Shown here in pieces: positions 43,140 through 54,564 of a DNA stretch of 64,000 bases. Numbering within the stretch: the stretch's first letter is position 1; each line of letters begins with the position of its first letter. The notes under the pieces are model-generated. The model did no database searches. It was not told the origin of the DNA and was given only the letters and a program-made list of their open reading frames with translations. Location of the stretch: contig OX104134.1 in assembly GCA_944470555.2 (NCBI GenBank), positions 110,726,701 to 110,790,700 of the forward strand. Direction: 5' to 3'. The translations under genes were made by a program, and so were the position numbers. The stretch is from Heterobilharzia americana. Lineage: Eukaryota; Platyhelminthes; Trematoda; Strigeidida; Schistosomatidae.

Positions 43140-45895
43140 AACGAAAATGGCTTCATTTGAGAGTGACTGGATGGTGAGACGAAGGAGAATAGTGAGACTC
43201 GCCGTTGTCTCTTGGTCATCACTCACTGACTGCGGCTCGGATGAAGCAAAAGATGACTTCTACCGAAAACTGTCGTCTAGCCTCCTACTGAAAGCCAAAC
43301 GTTCAGACGTGGTCGCTGCAGCAGGGATTCCAATGCACAAATGAAAAGGCTGAATCAGGCAGAAAAGCAGTTAAGTAGCACTTTCTGAATCCTAGTCGAA
43401 CGAACAGATAAGGGTGATCGCTTGCTACAACTGTGCTCAGAGAACCATCTATTTCTGACCAGCATGAGCTTCGAGCATAAAGTGAGACACTGTCTAACAT
43501 GTTCACCAACCTCAACTCATTGAAGGTTGGTGGAAGATTGCCACCTATTTTGGAACGTGTTTGTACAGCGACCACGCGTATACAAGTGCCTAAATGCGGC
43601 AAGACCATTCCGAGTGCTACCCTCAGCGAGGAACTGGCTATACAGTTGTCGAAACAAAACACTCGAAATAAGCCTGGCTCTGTCTACAGTCTACTGCAAC
43701 AACAGCCTTGAGGACCGCAGCCGACTATCAGAGCGTAGTTGGTATGAGCCAATGGATCTCAGAAGCTTCTTTAAAATTAGTGGGTGCACGCAAACGCATC
43801 CCTGCGGGCTCCGAACACCGGTTGGCGAGAGGAATTCAACTGTAGACTGACAACAGTCTACACAATGACCGCGAATAGTGGTGGGCAGCGAAGGCTAAAG
43901 AGGTGGAAAAGGCTGCAGCGAGAAGTAACAACAGACAATTATTGAAACTTATCAAGGAAATTGGTGAAAAGGTGAGTAGTTAGTGAACCTATGGCGTGGG
44001 ATAGGTTCATGATTCACTGGCACGAGAGATGGGTCGAACGCTTACGAATGGTTTAGCTAATCTCCAGCTACTAATGCGCTACCCTTTATCTAGTTGGGTC
44101 GTGAAAGGAACACTGAGCTGAGACTCCCAACTCACGCAGGGCAAGAAAGCTGTAAGTAGTCTAGAACAAGCAGTGTTAAACGATCTAGTATGGTAGGTAT
44201 TTAAAATTGCCGGTCGAGAGTCATTGGAAAAGTTAAATGAATTGTTAACTATAGTATGAGAGTCAGATTTGATCTCCGATTAGTCTCGATCACTGATTTT
44301 CATAGTTTTCAAAAAAGAAATCCTCCCGTGACAATGACCACAGATGAATCAATTCGACGAACATAGTGTCTACGATTCTAGGTTCCATAATGACTAGTCG
44401 TTCAAATGAAGTCTGACAAAAACATAACACGAGGAAATTAGTCAGGTTTCAGATCTGTACGAGGGTGCATCTACCATATTTTCACTCTCCACCAGGTTCA
44501 GGAACAAGGGTACGCTTTATTTCTCGTCCTGAAGGTCGACCGAAAGATCTTATGACAGGGTCTCACTGAAATCGGCGTCGAGTAAGGACAGTACTCTGTT
44601 GAGGGCTTTGCACTCAAAGACCCATGAGTAGTGTGCTAGGGTTTGTGGTGAGTTGTTTACTTCGAATGGTATCCGTCAAGGGCGTCCAGTTTCCCTATTC
44701 TTATTCAACCTTATCATAGGCGTAATTACGAAGGCCTCGCTCTTGTCATCTGGGGTTAACGGGAACGAGATTTTATCGCTGAAGAATCCTTAGTAGATTT
44801 ACAGAAAACAGACGACATAGTCATATTGGGTGGAGATGCTGACAGCAGAGTCTTCTGGACACCACTGAGTGTCAATTTGATGGTGTTTGAGATGCGTTTT
44901 TCACCACCTAAATGTAATTTTTCGCTCTAGAACTAGTCTTCAGTGGTGCAGTGTCTTATAAGAGAATAAAAAGGACTGATCGCGGTGGTTCCTTCACCTA
45001 CCTTGGAAGTTGGATCAGCTCTGGTGGGTCAGTCACCAAAGAAGTCTCCATTCGGATAAAATAAACTCAAATAACTTTCGTCAATTTACACCGTTTATGA
45101 AAAAATTATGATATGACGCAATTGTCTATTGAGGATGAAGTCTTATGCGCTGCAGTTCGCCCTGTTTTGGCTGTGAAACATGGCCACTAAGGGTGGAGGT
45201 CAAGAGAGGGCCATTATCTTCGTAGCATAGATCTTGTTATATCACCACGTTACCATTGCAGAAGTCAGGTGTAGATGTTTAGGGAGGAGAGTAGTCAGTT
45301 GATGGGGTTGTGGACCTTCATCGATTCAGATATCTGGGAACATGTGCCACGCATGCCTAGTCAATAACCTTCCAGTTACAATGTTAGCGGAAGTCGGTTG
45401 TGGCTGGAAAGAGGCCGCAGGTGTCCAGATTAAAATATGATTTCAGACCCTGGTCCAAGCCATGTAGGGAAATGCAGACTTTCTCCTTGGTATCTGGATG
45501 ACAACAGTGGTTGGAGACTCTAGACGACATGACTCGGAATCGATCTCAGTGGCGCAGATATGTCCATAGGTTATCTTCATCTTAATAGTCACACGAAATC
45601 TTAATATTCCCTCATTCTTTATTACCCTCCATTGATAATTTTCTCCCACTTTGACTGCTTTCTTCCTTATCTTTAATCTCGCTTGATGTAGTGATATGCT
45701 GCAGTATGGCAAATTGAACTGTTACGCAGTAGTACGAAGTCCTATGTTGATTTGTTTCTCTGTGGTTTCTGACTATCCTGCTGAGCTTCGAGGTATTGTA
45801 GATAACACTTACTACACCAGGATATGTGGTTGGGTCATTTTGATGTGCAAACCTAAATGTTACATGATGCCAGCAGCTATTTGCCTGGGCTGAGC
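43140..45895 (+). pseudogene. RTE-1D, most complete decayed RTE-1 copy after RTE-1A
   Basis: Endonuclease (43147-43700; 'DEAKDDFYRKLSSSLLLKAKRSDVV'-like, catalytic GDFN lost), linker (43740-43970), an insert near 43980-44160, reverse transcriptase (44240-44990, including the 405-bp repeat), C-terminal domain (44990-45560; 'gaatcgatctcagtgg' at 45538) and 3' tail (45570-45895) follow each other. Stops and frame changes occur throughout. Confidence 0.7.
44580..44984 (+). repeat. 405-bp perfect repeat within RTE-1D
   Basis: Identical to 37284-37688 over its whole length. The flanking RTE-1 sequence at the two sites differs heavily on both sides. Confidence 0.9.
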
Positions 45896-45996
45896 CAGAA
45901 AGTAATGATCAGAAAAGCGCCAGCTATCTAAAAATTCATGTAATGTCATTTTAGGAAGGTGTAAATAGCGGGGAATATCTATAGCTTTTATTTTCG

Positions 45997-46663
45997 TTAA
46001 CTGGATTCATAATCATCCGTTTCGTACTCATCCTTCCAATTGCAATTCATTTTGGATAACTTCTCTACAATGAGTTCATTAGCACCATCCATAAGACTTG
46101 AAGGTTTTTCCTTATCAGTGATGGTACTTCCGACTTCCGTTGTACTTTGATTTGAATGAGCCAAACGTAAAAGGGTACCTAAAATGAGTACAAAGTAACT
46201 TCTTAATAAAAACGGACCAACTATTTAACAACTTGTGAATACTGACAGTGAAGATGAACAAGATGATCTTCACCTGTCGCATTTTGCTGCCTATACTTTC
46301 TATAGATTCTTCTCTTTCAAGCGAAGTGAATCTGACAAATGTGTCGTCTTTCGAAGTGGTTGGGTCCGGTATGACTATGGTTGTGCATAAAGACATCGAG
46401 ACACATAACTGCAGCAAATCTCAGTTTTCTTTTTTTGGAAGACTTACTGGACCTGAAGCAATTATGGTGAAACTGATAAATACTGGCTTCTTACAGCATT
46501 CTGATATCGAGTTTGAAGTCTTCTATTCCATATGAAGCATTCCTTTACGTATTTCTTGGTTTGAAAATACCAATTCGGGTTATCAAAAGCCTCATCTTTA
46601 AAACCTACAGTCGCTCGCCAGTCTTGATCAGTAACCTCATGGATTGATGACGAATTTTCACCT
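45997..46663 (-). CDS. Probable 3' exons of an unrecognised minus-strand gene
   Basis: Three stretches on the minus strand read as exons. Exon a (about 46663-46549, 'EVTDQDWRATVGFKDEAFDN') ends at donor GTAAAG. Exon b starts at 46408 after acceptor TTTGCTGCAG ('DPTTSKDDTFVRFTSLERE') and ends at 46297 (donor GTATAG) or 46274 (donor GTGAAG). Exon c starts at 46178 after CTCATTTTAG and ends with the stop at 45997 ('LIVEKLSKMNCNWKDEYETD'). Phases agree if the 46297 donor is used. The predicted segments are hydrophilic and acidic, with no known domain. Upstream exons are not identified. The plus strand also has some open frames here, so the strand is not certain. Confidence 0.4.
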
Positions 46664-46812
46664 GATGACTCCAGCAATCATAGAGCGTCGAGACGGACAG
46701 CAGTTAGGCAAGCGTTTAAAAATAACTGCATGAAGGTCAACCACTCTGCAGGCTGGCTAACTTCGACTTAACAACATTACTGCAGGTATGGTTGTTGGGT
46801 ATACCATCATAG

Positions 46813-46967
46813 GCCAACGATCTCGGAGTGGACACTTCTAAACTTCCAAGTTCAAACACATCAAACAGCCATAACTCACAGCTATACAGTAGAAAAGTGG
46901 ATGTTACCAAATTCAGCGGTAATTTGCACAGTAAGGGGAACAACAAGCTTCCGTCGTGTCTCGATGT
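46813..46967 (+). CDS. Possible internal exon, plus strand
   Basis: An open stretch rich in Ser, Asn and Lys ('SKLPSSNTSNSHNSQLYSRK') follows an acceptor-like 'ccatcatag' and ends at a strong donor GAT|GTAAGT (46968). It could belong to a plus-strand gene such as the one beginning at 29047, but the phases do not join directly. The minus-strand frame here is Leu-rich and less gene-like. Confidence 0.3.
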
Positions 46968-47229
46968 AAGTGACAAATTATGTTGTTTCATTTCACACAA
47001 TCAGTACTCCTTTCTTATCTGTACAAACATACTTGAGTGCTCTTCACATGGATGTTGCACTCTTTCTACGCATAAGATATGAATGTAGTTACATACATAA
47101 CAAAAAACTTACGACGTTCCCTTTCACGAACATTTTTCAAAGCGTCAATAAATTTTTGATCAGTATCTTCCTGTCTTTCCGTATCTCTAAATAACAGTAA
47201 AAAATAATAGGAAAGTGTTGACCGCCAAA

Positions 47230-47730
47230 ATCAAAATAGAACCTCGAACAAAGGCGGATCGGCTCTGGTTCCTACACTTTGCAGTAGTACACGGAGGACA
47301 GGTAGATAGAAAAAGAGTGATATCAAAGTTGTGCAGGAGAATAAAAAAGATTGAAGATGACGGTTAGTGCAAAAATTCAAGCCTTGGAAGACGTCAAGGA
47401 ACAAGTACATTTGCGCTATTGTGATCGATTTCCTGCCCTGTCATCATTTCAACCACTGATTTCTGTTGTCTTGGGGAGCGCAATCGGGCAGTCTACATAT
47501 CTCCACACGACTCAGATCAACAGTAAAAGACTTCATCGACTGGCCACCCTGAACTTTCTTCCAACCTAATCCAAATTCCCTTAGCATGAAACATCGAGGT
47601 AGGCGGTGGCTCAGCGTGCGCAATCCATGTCCAAGCTATATCATTGGACTAAGGTTCACAACCTCGTCAATTGACTTGCGTGTCTTGCCTAGAACCCTTC
47701 GCCTGACCGCAACACTGCCCACACGGTGGG
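47230..47730 (-). mobile_element. RTE-1 3'-end fragment
   Basis: Reverse complement of the RTE-1 3' tail and the end of the C-terminal domain. The text from 'tagaacctcgaacaaaggcgga' (47239) to 'ccgcaacactgcccacacggtg' (47706) follows the order seen at 31540-32090. Confidence 0.65.
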
Positions 47731-48595
47731 TGCGTAGATGGAGAATAGGAAGATGCTCAAATTACTCAGCGTTTATAACTTATTCATCACGCAGACAGTA
47801 TATAACACCTGACAGTTAAACCAACTTTAGTATTTCATCAAAATATTGATATTATCAAATCATGTAATCTGAAAACAAATATTTTCAAAGTTGCACATGC
47901 AAGACATAAATATGAAACAACCTATATAACATTCAAATTATTACAAAATTGATGCATACACATAAAATTAGCAATTGATTGCAGTATTGAAGAAGCACAT
48001 CGGGAATAGAACGAGACAAATTACCACACCTACGGGAGTAATTCAAATAATAAAATGCACTGTTTTCAGGAAACAAAGCAGAAATATTTGCAGTGATAGA
48101 TCTGTTTAAAAATCACTTGATTACCTTCAAGTAAATTGTACTTCCAAGTCTGGTATGAAGCCTGAAGATTAATCTAAAGCCAAAACACACAACCAAGTGC
48201 CAGTCTCGTGAAATATTCCGATGGGTGAACATTTCTTCAATTAATGGAGTTAGGTAATATTACGCAGTGCTATATTAGGATCTTGTATACAAATGTCTGA
48301 GGTACAGCATAACTAGTGATGGAGAGCATGAAGTTACCAAGCTTGAATGGAGCTGTTAGTTCGTAATTTCTCACTCAAGTCTTACGCTCGCAGACAATAA
48401 TTGAAAGTTAGTTGTTTACTTATAGAAATGCCTAAATGTGCAGGCACTGCTTTGCCCAACGCAGTAACGATAAGGATAAAAAATAAGAAGCACCGTGTAA
48501 ATGCTGTAGTATAAAAGTAAGTATCTAAGGACACACTGCAGTGATTTTAAAAAGAAGGGTAATACAGCACGAGCAGCAAAATGGGCAACACAATG
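47731..48595. other. AT-rich sequence, nothing recognised
   Basis: No long frame and no shared repeat. Confidence 0.4.
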
Positions 48596-48599
48596 AGGA

Positions 48600-49560
48600 A
48601 AAACAACGTCCTAGCCGTCTGTCCGGAGAGGAGAGGTCGTCAGCGTCCCGTCCTTTGCGCGGATGGTTTCACTCATCTTCTTCGTGTCGGAATACACTAT
48701 AAGCATAAACAATAGCCACGTGTAGTCCAACTCTGATGCTTTATCCATGTCTCTTGCTTTCGTCATCCACCACTGCTTGTGATCGGTGCGAAGACTGTTG
48801 GTCAACTTATGCTAAGGTTCCTTTTGCTCTTCATCGTGGTCAGAGCCAGCTGGAATGAGTCTTCTTGTATCAATCAGTTCAGATGAAGTAGCGGGAATTT
48901 AGTGACGTTTGTCAACACTGGGATATAGGTTACCAACTGTCTTTACCATTGTTTTTATGGCTGACCTAATATCACGCGTTTTCCTCAGAATGAACATAGG
49001 ATTACTGTTACGTTAAAATATATGCTTAGCTATCAGCTCCACCCAAAGATCAACCTGACGTTCTCGTCTTCTAGTTGAGCGCAGATATACTTCACTGCCG
49101 CCTGTTTCCTGTGATCAGTAATCGCAAACATACACTAATACGTGGCCATACTTCATATACGTACTCTATAACAAGCGACAATCTTCCATCGATACTCTCC
49201 AACGATGACTTATAACACGATCTATTTGTGCCCATCGTCAGTTCACTGTCGACGGACGCCATGTGAGACAGTATCTCTCCGTATGTTTAAGTTACTGCAG
49301 GCCATAAACAAGTAATTGTTAGAACGAAATCGCAACAGACGATCACTGTAGTCGGTTTGTTGGTATGGGATGATGTACATAGCCACAGGATGCGTTCCTG
49401 ACTTGCTCAGCTTCCCTGCTTGAGCGTTGTCATTATGACTACATCCGAACGTTTTGCTTTGCAAAGTTGACAGCTTCTCATAGAGTTCATCTTTTGCGTC
49501 ATCCGAACTACAGTCGGTGGGTTCGTATCTTGAGATTTCCAATACGCATCGGCTAGTCTT
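48600..49560 (-). pseudogene. RTE-1 fragment, endonuclease and linker
   Basis: Minus frames 48805-48611 ('MTNSLRTDHKQWWMTKARDM') and 49542-49243 ('SDDAKDELYEKLSTLQSKTF') match the RTE-1 linker and endonuclease. The linker shares a rearranged stretch with 40860-41060, so the two derive from one subfamily. Confidence 0.65.
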
Positions 49561-49739
49561 CTGGTCCTTCCTAGTTGCTACAGGTCCATTCCGTCAAACA
49601 GCACACACAGATGTTGACTGGTGTCCAGGAGGGAAGTGCGCCTCCTACTCCACAACCTAAAGCTGTGCCTACACCAGTGAGTCTATAACAGCTAGTCATT
49701 GGGTTTCCGGATACTATTAAGGTGAATCCGTGCAACTGA

Positions 49740-49777
49740 GGCCTTATGTTCCACTAGGAACCCAAAGGACAAATAAT
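49740..49777 (+). mobile_element. Extremely truncated RTE-2 3' end
   Basis: The text 'ttatgttccactaggaaccc' followed by 'aaaggacaaataata' is the last about 30 bp of RTE-2 (compare the reverse complement of 3890-3925) plus an AAT-type tail, in plus orientation. It looks like a 5'-truncated insertion. Confidence 0.6.
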
Positions 49778-49859
49778 AGCATTAAGGTAAATCACCGCGA
49801 TGGCCAGGTCAGAGTGAGTTACCACACCCTAACCTGTTCGTAGGACACCTGCTTGAGGC

Positions 49860-50270
49860 CTGTCACACAACCTGAGGATTGTTGGTTCGACAGTTAGTTG
49901 TTCTAGTGCTGGATGGGAAAACGCACTTTGCCACCATCGTAAGACCGTAGGGCAGTAAGGATTGCAACTTTTTAGGCCGATTTTTTAACCCTTCCGTTCC
50001 CTATATAGAAGGCAATATCAACATGGCACCGGTGGTCATCAGTGGGACACACCTCACTGCTGTCACACTCCGTTCAGTCAGCAGTACGACTTCGCCCTTG
50101 GAGCCCCACCATAGCGCAGCAATTTAGATTATAACGTTAACTGCTTTTCATCTTACCGCCACCCAACAGACCTTTTTGGTATGGTATTGCGTCGAAGTAA
50201 GAGCGGTTTCAGCCAATAAAGCTCTTTGGGTTATTGTAATATGCAAGCCTAGCCACCACGTTAGAGGTAG
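49860..50270 (-). repeat. RTE-1-associated 5' region, minus copy
   Basis: Reverse complement of the unit at 36290-36840 and 54110-54540. Shared text includes 'cgacttcgcccttggagccc' (50089) and 'cctgaggattgttggttcga' (49870). Confidence 0.55.
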
Positions 50271-51270
50271 CAGCTATCAAGTGTGAAACACGGTATATGA
50301 GCTCTTTACGCACTTTTTTTATGACTTCAGATGGTATGCAGACTTCTCACAACAGCTAGTAACAGAATAATACCTCGACATTTTCGCAGACATTTTATGC
50401 TCCATTTTCAGTACTGCGTACAGTGACAGTTTCGTTTAAGAAGAATGGAACACTCCCAGTTCGCCCTGATTAACTGTGTAAATTAGTCACTTTCTTGACT
50501 ATAAAGTTCACCTCAATTCATGAAAAGTTTCTGAGTATGCTGTTTTAATTCGATATCGTAAGATGTTCTAGCACTCGGAGGCTTTTCCTGAACTTTCACT
50601 TGACACCGGGGAATATAAATAATAACAGATAAAAACCCCACAACTCAGAGTAACTTTACTCCTGGGTTGAAATGACCGGCAGGAACGAAATTATGCTTCT
50701 ACCTTACCACACACATAGGCTTCCAAGTCGTCAGATATTTAGATGACAAACTTTTCCAGATCCTTGATAGTTATCATTATTAATGAATTAAAAAGTCTCA
50801 ATATTAAGAGTTGGTGCTGGCCTGAAATGTTTATGACGGTGCTTACGTATCTGATGAAGAAAGATGATGTAATTAATTTACCTATTGCTTGAGGAGTATC
50901 CACTTCAGTGAACAATGTGCACACGGATAAACACTACCAGTATACCTCTAAAAAGCAGAATGGTGCTAGAAATGACATGTTAGCTTTCAAATATTGGAAA
51001 ATCAAATTACTGTGGCTTTTGAAGCCGATTAGTTAGAACAGCTGGTCCGAAGCAATGAAAAAAAAGAAACTGACCATGCCTTAGACCCATCCACTACTGC
51101 ATAAAAAGCTACAGACTACATGTAGTCGCTTGGATTTTGTGCGAATCTGCTTTAGAAAAAATCACACTTGTTGTGAATTGTACTAAGCTTTCGAATACAA
51201 GTCAAAAACACATAGTATTCGAACAGATATTATAAACAGGTTCATACGCACCTGTATGTTATTCGTTATA
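50271..51270. other. No recognised gene
   Basis: AT-rich sequence. A short candidate exon on the minus strand near 50880-50945 has splice-like ends but its frames contain stops, so it was not called. Confidence 0.35.
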
Positions 51271-51280
51271 TCGAATGTGG

Positions 51281-51400
51281 AGCTGTAGTTGATTGGTCTA
51301 ACCGTTCGACTTTTAAGAAATTGATCCTGAGTTTAAATTCCACTCCACTTACTTCGATTTGGACAGCCAGCTAACATCATAAGCCTTAACACAGGTGTGG
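51281..51400 (+). repeat. tRNA-like SINE remnant
   Basis: A diverged A box 'tagttgattggtc' (51288) is followed about 40 bp later by a diverged B box 'gagtttaaattcc' (51330), then a 'cttcgatttggacagccagc' tail (51353). The layout is that of a tRNA-derived SINE head. The B box lacks the conserved GTTCGA core, so it is unlikely to be an active tRNA gene. Confidence 0.45.
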
Positions 51401-51419
51401 CTCACAGCCTAGTGCACAA

Positions 51420-51640
51420 ACATATGTAACGGGTTGAGTTGCATTATTATATTGTTTATCGAATTTCAATACCGTTTTATCTCTTGCTTTCTTTTTGCGA
51501 TTATCTACCACTTCGGCTCCTTTCTTTCTTATTTCTCTGTCTTTCATCTTGATGCGATGATATGAGATGTAGCAACTCGCAATACTACGCAGTGATGTCA
51601 GGTTTAGTGTTGGTACCGACTGAGTTATTACTAGGCCACA
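51420..51640 (-). mobile_element. RTE-1 3' tail-like fragment
   Basis: T/C-rich text with 'gatgatatgagatgtagcaact' (51554) matches the RTE-1 3' tail at 7220-7245, which is on the plus strand. The strand of the parent fragment is uncertain because no coding part is attached. Confidence 0.4.
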
Positions 51641-51701
51641 TCGGAAATCTTTCTCATTCGCTAAAACGATAATACGCACCACACTTTATTAAGAAATATA
51701 C

Positions 51702-52833
51702 TCACTCAAAATTAATGGATTCATTTGGCTTCCCGCATTTACAGCAAATTTTTAAGGCAGATGAGCAAGGTTTACAAACAATATGATAGGCTTGCTTCAC
51801 CGTCTTTTCATTGCACTTTACACTGCAAAATGAAAAAATACAGTGAAAGTACCTCTTACTTGATGATGAACGACGGTAGATCCGTTAAATACTACTATAC
51901 AATTGGCAATGTGATTGCATCATTAAAAAGATAAAAAATTACCTCAATAAATAACAATATACTATCAAGAAACATGAATGTGATAGGTTTGGTGAACTTA
52001 TCGATTCTAATTAAGAATTCTACATCATAGTAAATCATTACACCCCAGCAAAGCTTACAAGCATCAGCTTGATCAATAACCTATAATTACACTACCTGTT
52101 TCTTACTCTACTTAAAAGGCATCGTGGTAATTAAACGGAAAAGTTCTTATTTAAGAGTAAATAATTTTTCGCAGATTTCAAGCGATAAGAATTGAGTTAT
52201 GCATAAACACTAATCTTACAGTGCTTGGTTGAACGCTGCTTTGAGGTTTCATTGTGATTTGCTTCTCGGGGTTTCAGATATGTTACTTTCAGTGTTTTTA
52301 CAGCTTACACCTGTCTGAACTTGCCGAACAGATTCATTAACAATATTGTTGATTATGGTAGAGTGACGCAGTAGCATGACTTATCTGGTGGAATCAAACG
52401 AAGCCTCGACCATAAGTTCTTAAGTGACTACATTAAATTACCTAAAATCAAATAAAAAGTACTATGATATCGAATCAAATACTTTAGAGGCCATATTTCG
52501 AACTTAGTTAACTAGAATTGTTTAGAAATGACGATTAAACCATATGATCCAGTTTTCATCAGGTAACCCATTGGTGAAAATAAGAATTACTATTCACTGC
52601 GGCAAAAATGAATAAATAGCCTACCAAGCCTTCGGGTTGGTCAACTGATGGTATTTTTTGAACTTGACTCTCCATTGTATAATCTCTACACATCTAGGAC
52701 ATAAGAGATCCAATGGAACATCGCTAAGCTGTTTGACCTCTTTAGACGTATCGTGCAAATTGTTCTTGAAGGCTTTGGTATTCCTGTACTTTTGAGGCCG
52801 CGTACGCTGGGTATTACCTCTCTGTGAACTCAT
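51702..52833 (-). CDS. C9orf85: C9orf85-family (DUF2039) small Cys-rich protein
   Basis: Two minus-strand exons, 52833-52625 and 51822-51702, join across an 802-bp intron (donor GTAGGC, acceptor TTTTGCAG) to give 109 residues ending at TGA. The split codon restores a Cys (residue 70) exactly where the family has one. The N-terminus MSSQRGNTQRTRPQKYRNTK and the 'AFKNNLHD' block match the conserved start of the C9orf85/DUF2039 family, and the tail has the family's paired cysteines CPRC (45-48), CVKC (70-73), CKPC (86-89) and CCKC (96-99), a zinc-ribbon-like pattern. The start chosen is the MSSQ Met; an in-frame Met lies seven codons upstream. The function of the family is not established. The intron and flanks are AT-rich and free of clear retroelements. 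This is the best host gene in the window. Confidence 0.9.
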
Positions 52834-53159
52834 AGTGGATTCGGATACAAACACTGATGAAAATCTAGAAAGTGAGAGAGATGATACACAAAAATTATCG
52901 AGGACAAATCTGAAATTTGCTTCAGATAAATGTGAACAAGCCAGAGTTATAATGAACTTGAAGGCTATTTTAGATTAATGAACAATTGTAACTCATGTGG
53001 GAATTCTCCGAGCTACAACTTTTGTTGCCGAAAACTCCCACCATACGTTACCTACCATTTACATGTACCTTGAAAAATAGTTAAATATTATCAAACAGCC
53101 ACAATCCAAAATCGGTATTTTTCAAATATTCTTGGGAGAGCGAATCAGCAAGTTATTTT

Positions 53160-54107
53160 TGTTTGTATGAGTTCTTTTGAATCAATGAATGTACGTGAAC
53201 GCATTCATGCAGCCTCTCAGAACAGAAAAGTGGAATTAACTAAAATGTAGACTAACAAAAAGTCTATGCAATGATCATGGGCAGTGAGTGACTGCAAAGG
53301 CTAAGGAGATGAAAAAGGCAATGGAAATAGGTAACAGGAGACAGTTGGTTAGAATGATGAAGAAAACTGCAGCAAGAAAGTCAACGGTTATTGAGACCAT
53401 ATTGGAGAAGGATTGGTCTGCGATTCACTCTTATGGAAGTGTTGAAATAAGCGGATTTAGCACATTATGGACGCTCAGCCTGGATACCGAATGAACGAAA
53501 TAAAAGTACTCGATAGCTCACTAGGCAAAACAAGAAGAAGACATCACTGGACTGAAGAACATAACTTCAATCGAGAGAGTGAAAAAAAGTTCATCTACGG
53601 TGTCAGTACTCATGAAGCAGACGGACAAATTAGGAAATAATAGCAGAAGAATAACGTATGAGAGAATAGCATTGTTAAAAGCGCTAAGCACAATTGATAC
53701 ACGATAGACAGCAAAAAGGCGCAAGAAAAATAAGTCGAATTTCGATCACAAATGTTTCTGAATTCGGGCACAAAGCTTTCAGTTTGGGTAAGTAGTTGAA
53801 TGATTGGGAGAAAATTTCAAATAACATTCAGCTACCACTCCGCTGCTCGCTACAAGACACGCAGGCACACTTTCCGATGACCGATACTCTTTGTATCTTC
53901 TGACCTGAAGGTGGCATTTGAATGAGTTGGTCGGAAAGTCTTACGACAGTCTCTCGCGGAAATGGTTGTAGAGTAAGTAAATTACTAGGTTGAAGGATCT
54001 GTACTGGAACGTCCGCAGGCTTGTTAGAAGCAATGGTGAGTTATCAGGTGAGCAGTTTACGTCTAGTGGTGTCTGTCAAGGATGTCCACTCATTCTTACT
54101 CAACCGA
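53160..54107 (+). pseudogene. RTE-1 fragment, linker and reverse transcriptase
   Basis: The linker (53180-53490; 'MTAKAKEMKKAMEIGNRRQL' in frame 53288-53494) is followed by an unrelated or diverged stretch (53500-53820) and by reverse transcriptase text ending 'SGVCQGCPLILTQP' (about 54065-54106). It then joins abruptly the 5'-region unit at 54108. Confidence 0.65.
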
Positions 54108-54560
54108 TAGCTGCTGCCTTGGGGTGGTGGTCGGACTTGCATACCACAATTACCCAACGAGCTACACTGGCTGGAACACTTGTTCCCTTAAGTTCTTACC
54201 ATACCAGAACAGTTTTCTATGACAGTGGTTAGAAGAGTAGTTATTGTTATAGCATAAATTTGTAAGCTATGATGGGGGTCTGAAGGCGAAGTCGTGCTGC
54301 TGGCTGGATGGAGTGTGACAGCAGGGAAATGTTTCCCGCAGATGGCCAGCAGTACCATGCAGGTGCTGCCTTCAATGTAGTAAACGGGAGGGTTAGAAGA
54401 GGTCGGCCCAAGAAAAAGCGCACTCCTTACTGTCCTGCGATCTCCCAGCCGTGGTTGAATAGGTTTTTCCCATCCGACATTAGAACAACTAACTTTCAAA
54501 CCAACAATTCTCATAAGTTGCATGTTACGGGCCTTCAAAGATTGTTTCATGAACTGACTG
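54108..54560 (+). repeat. RTE-1-associated 5' region
   Basis: Same unit as 455-600, 36270-36840 and 39750-40030 ('gatagctgctgccttggggtgg' at 54108, 'ggtctgaaggcgaagtcgtgc' at 54278). Confidence 0.55.
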
Positions 54561-54564
54561 ACAA

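Noticed and set aside
50870..50945. Minus-strand exon with a good acceptor (TTCTGCTTTTTAG) and donor (GTAAAT)
   Set aside because: All three frames contain a stop before the donor, and the Cys/His-containing frame is only about 20 codons long, so chance is likelier.
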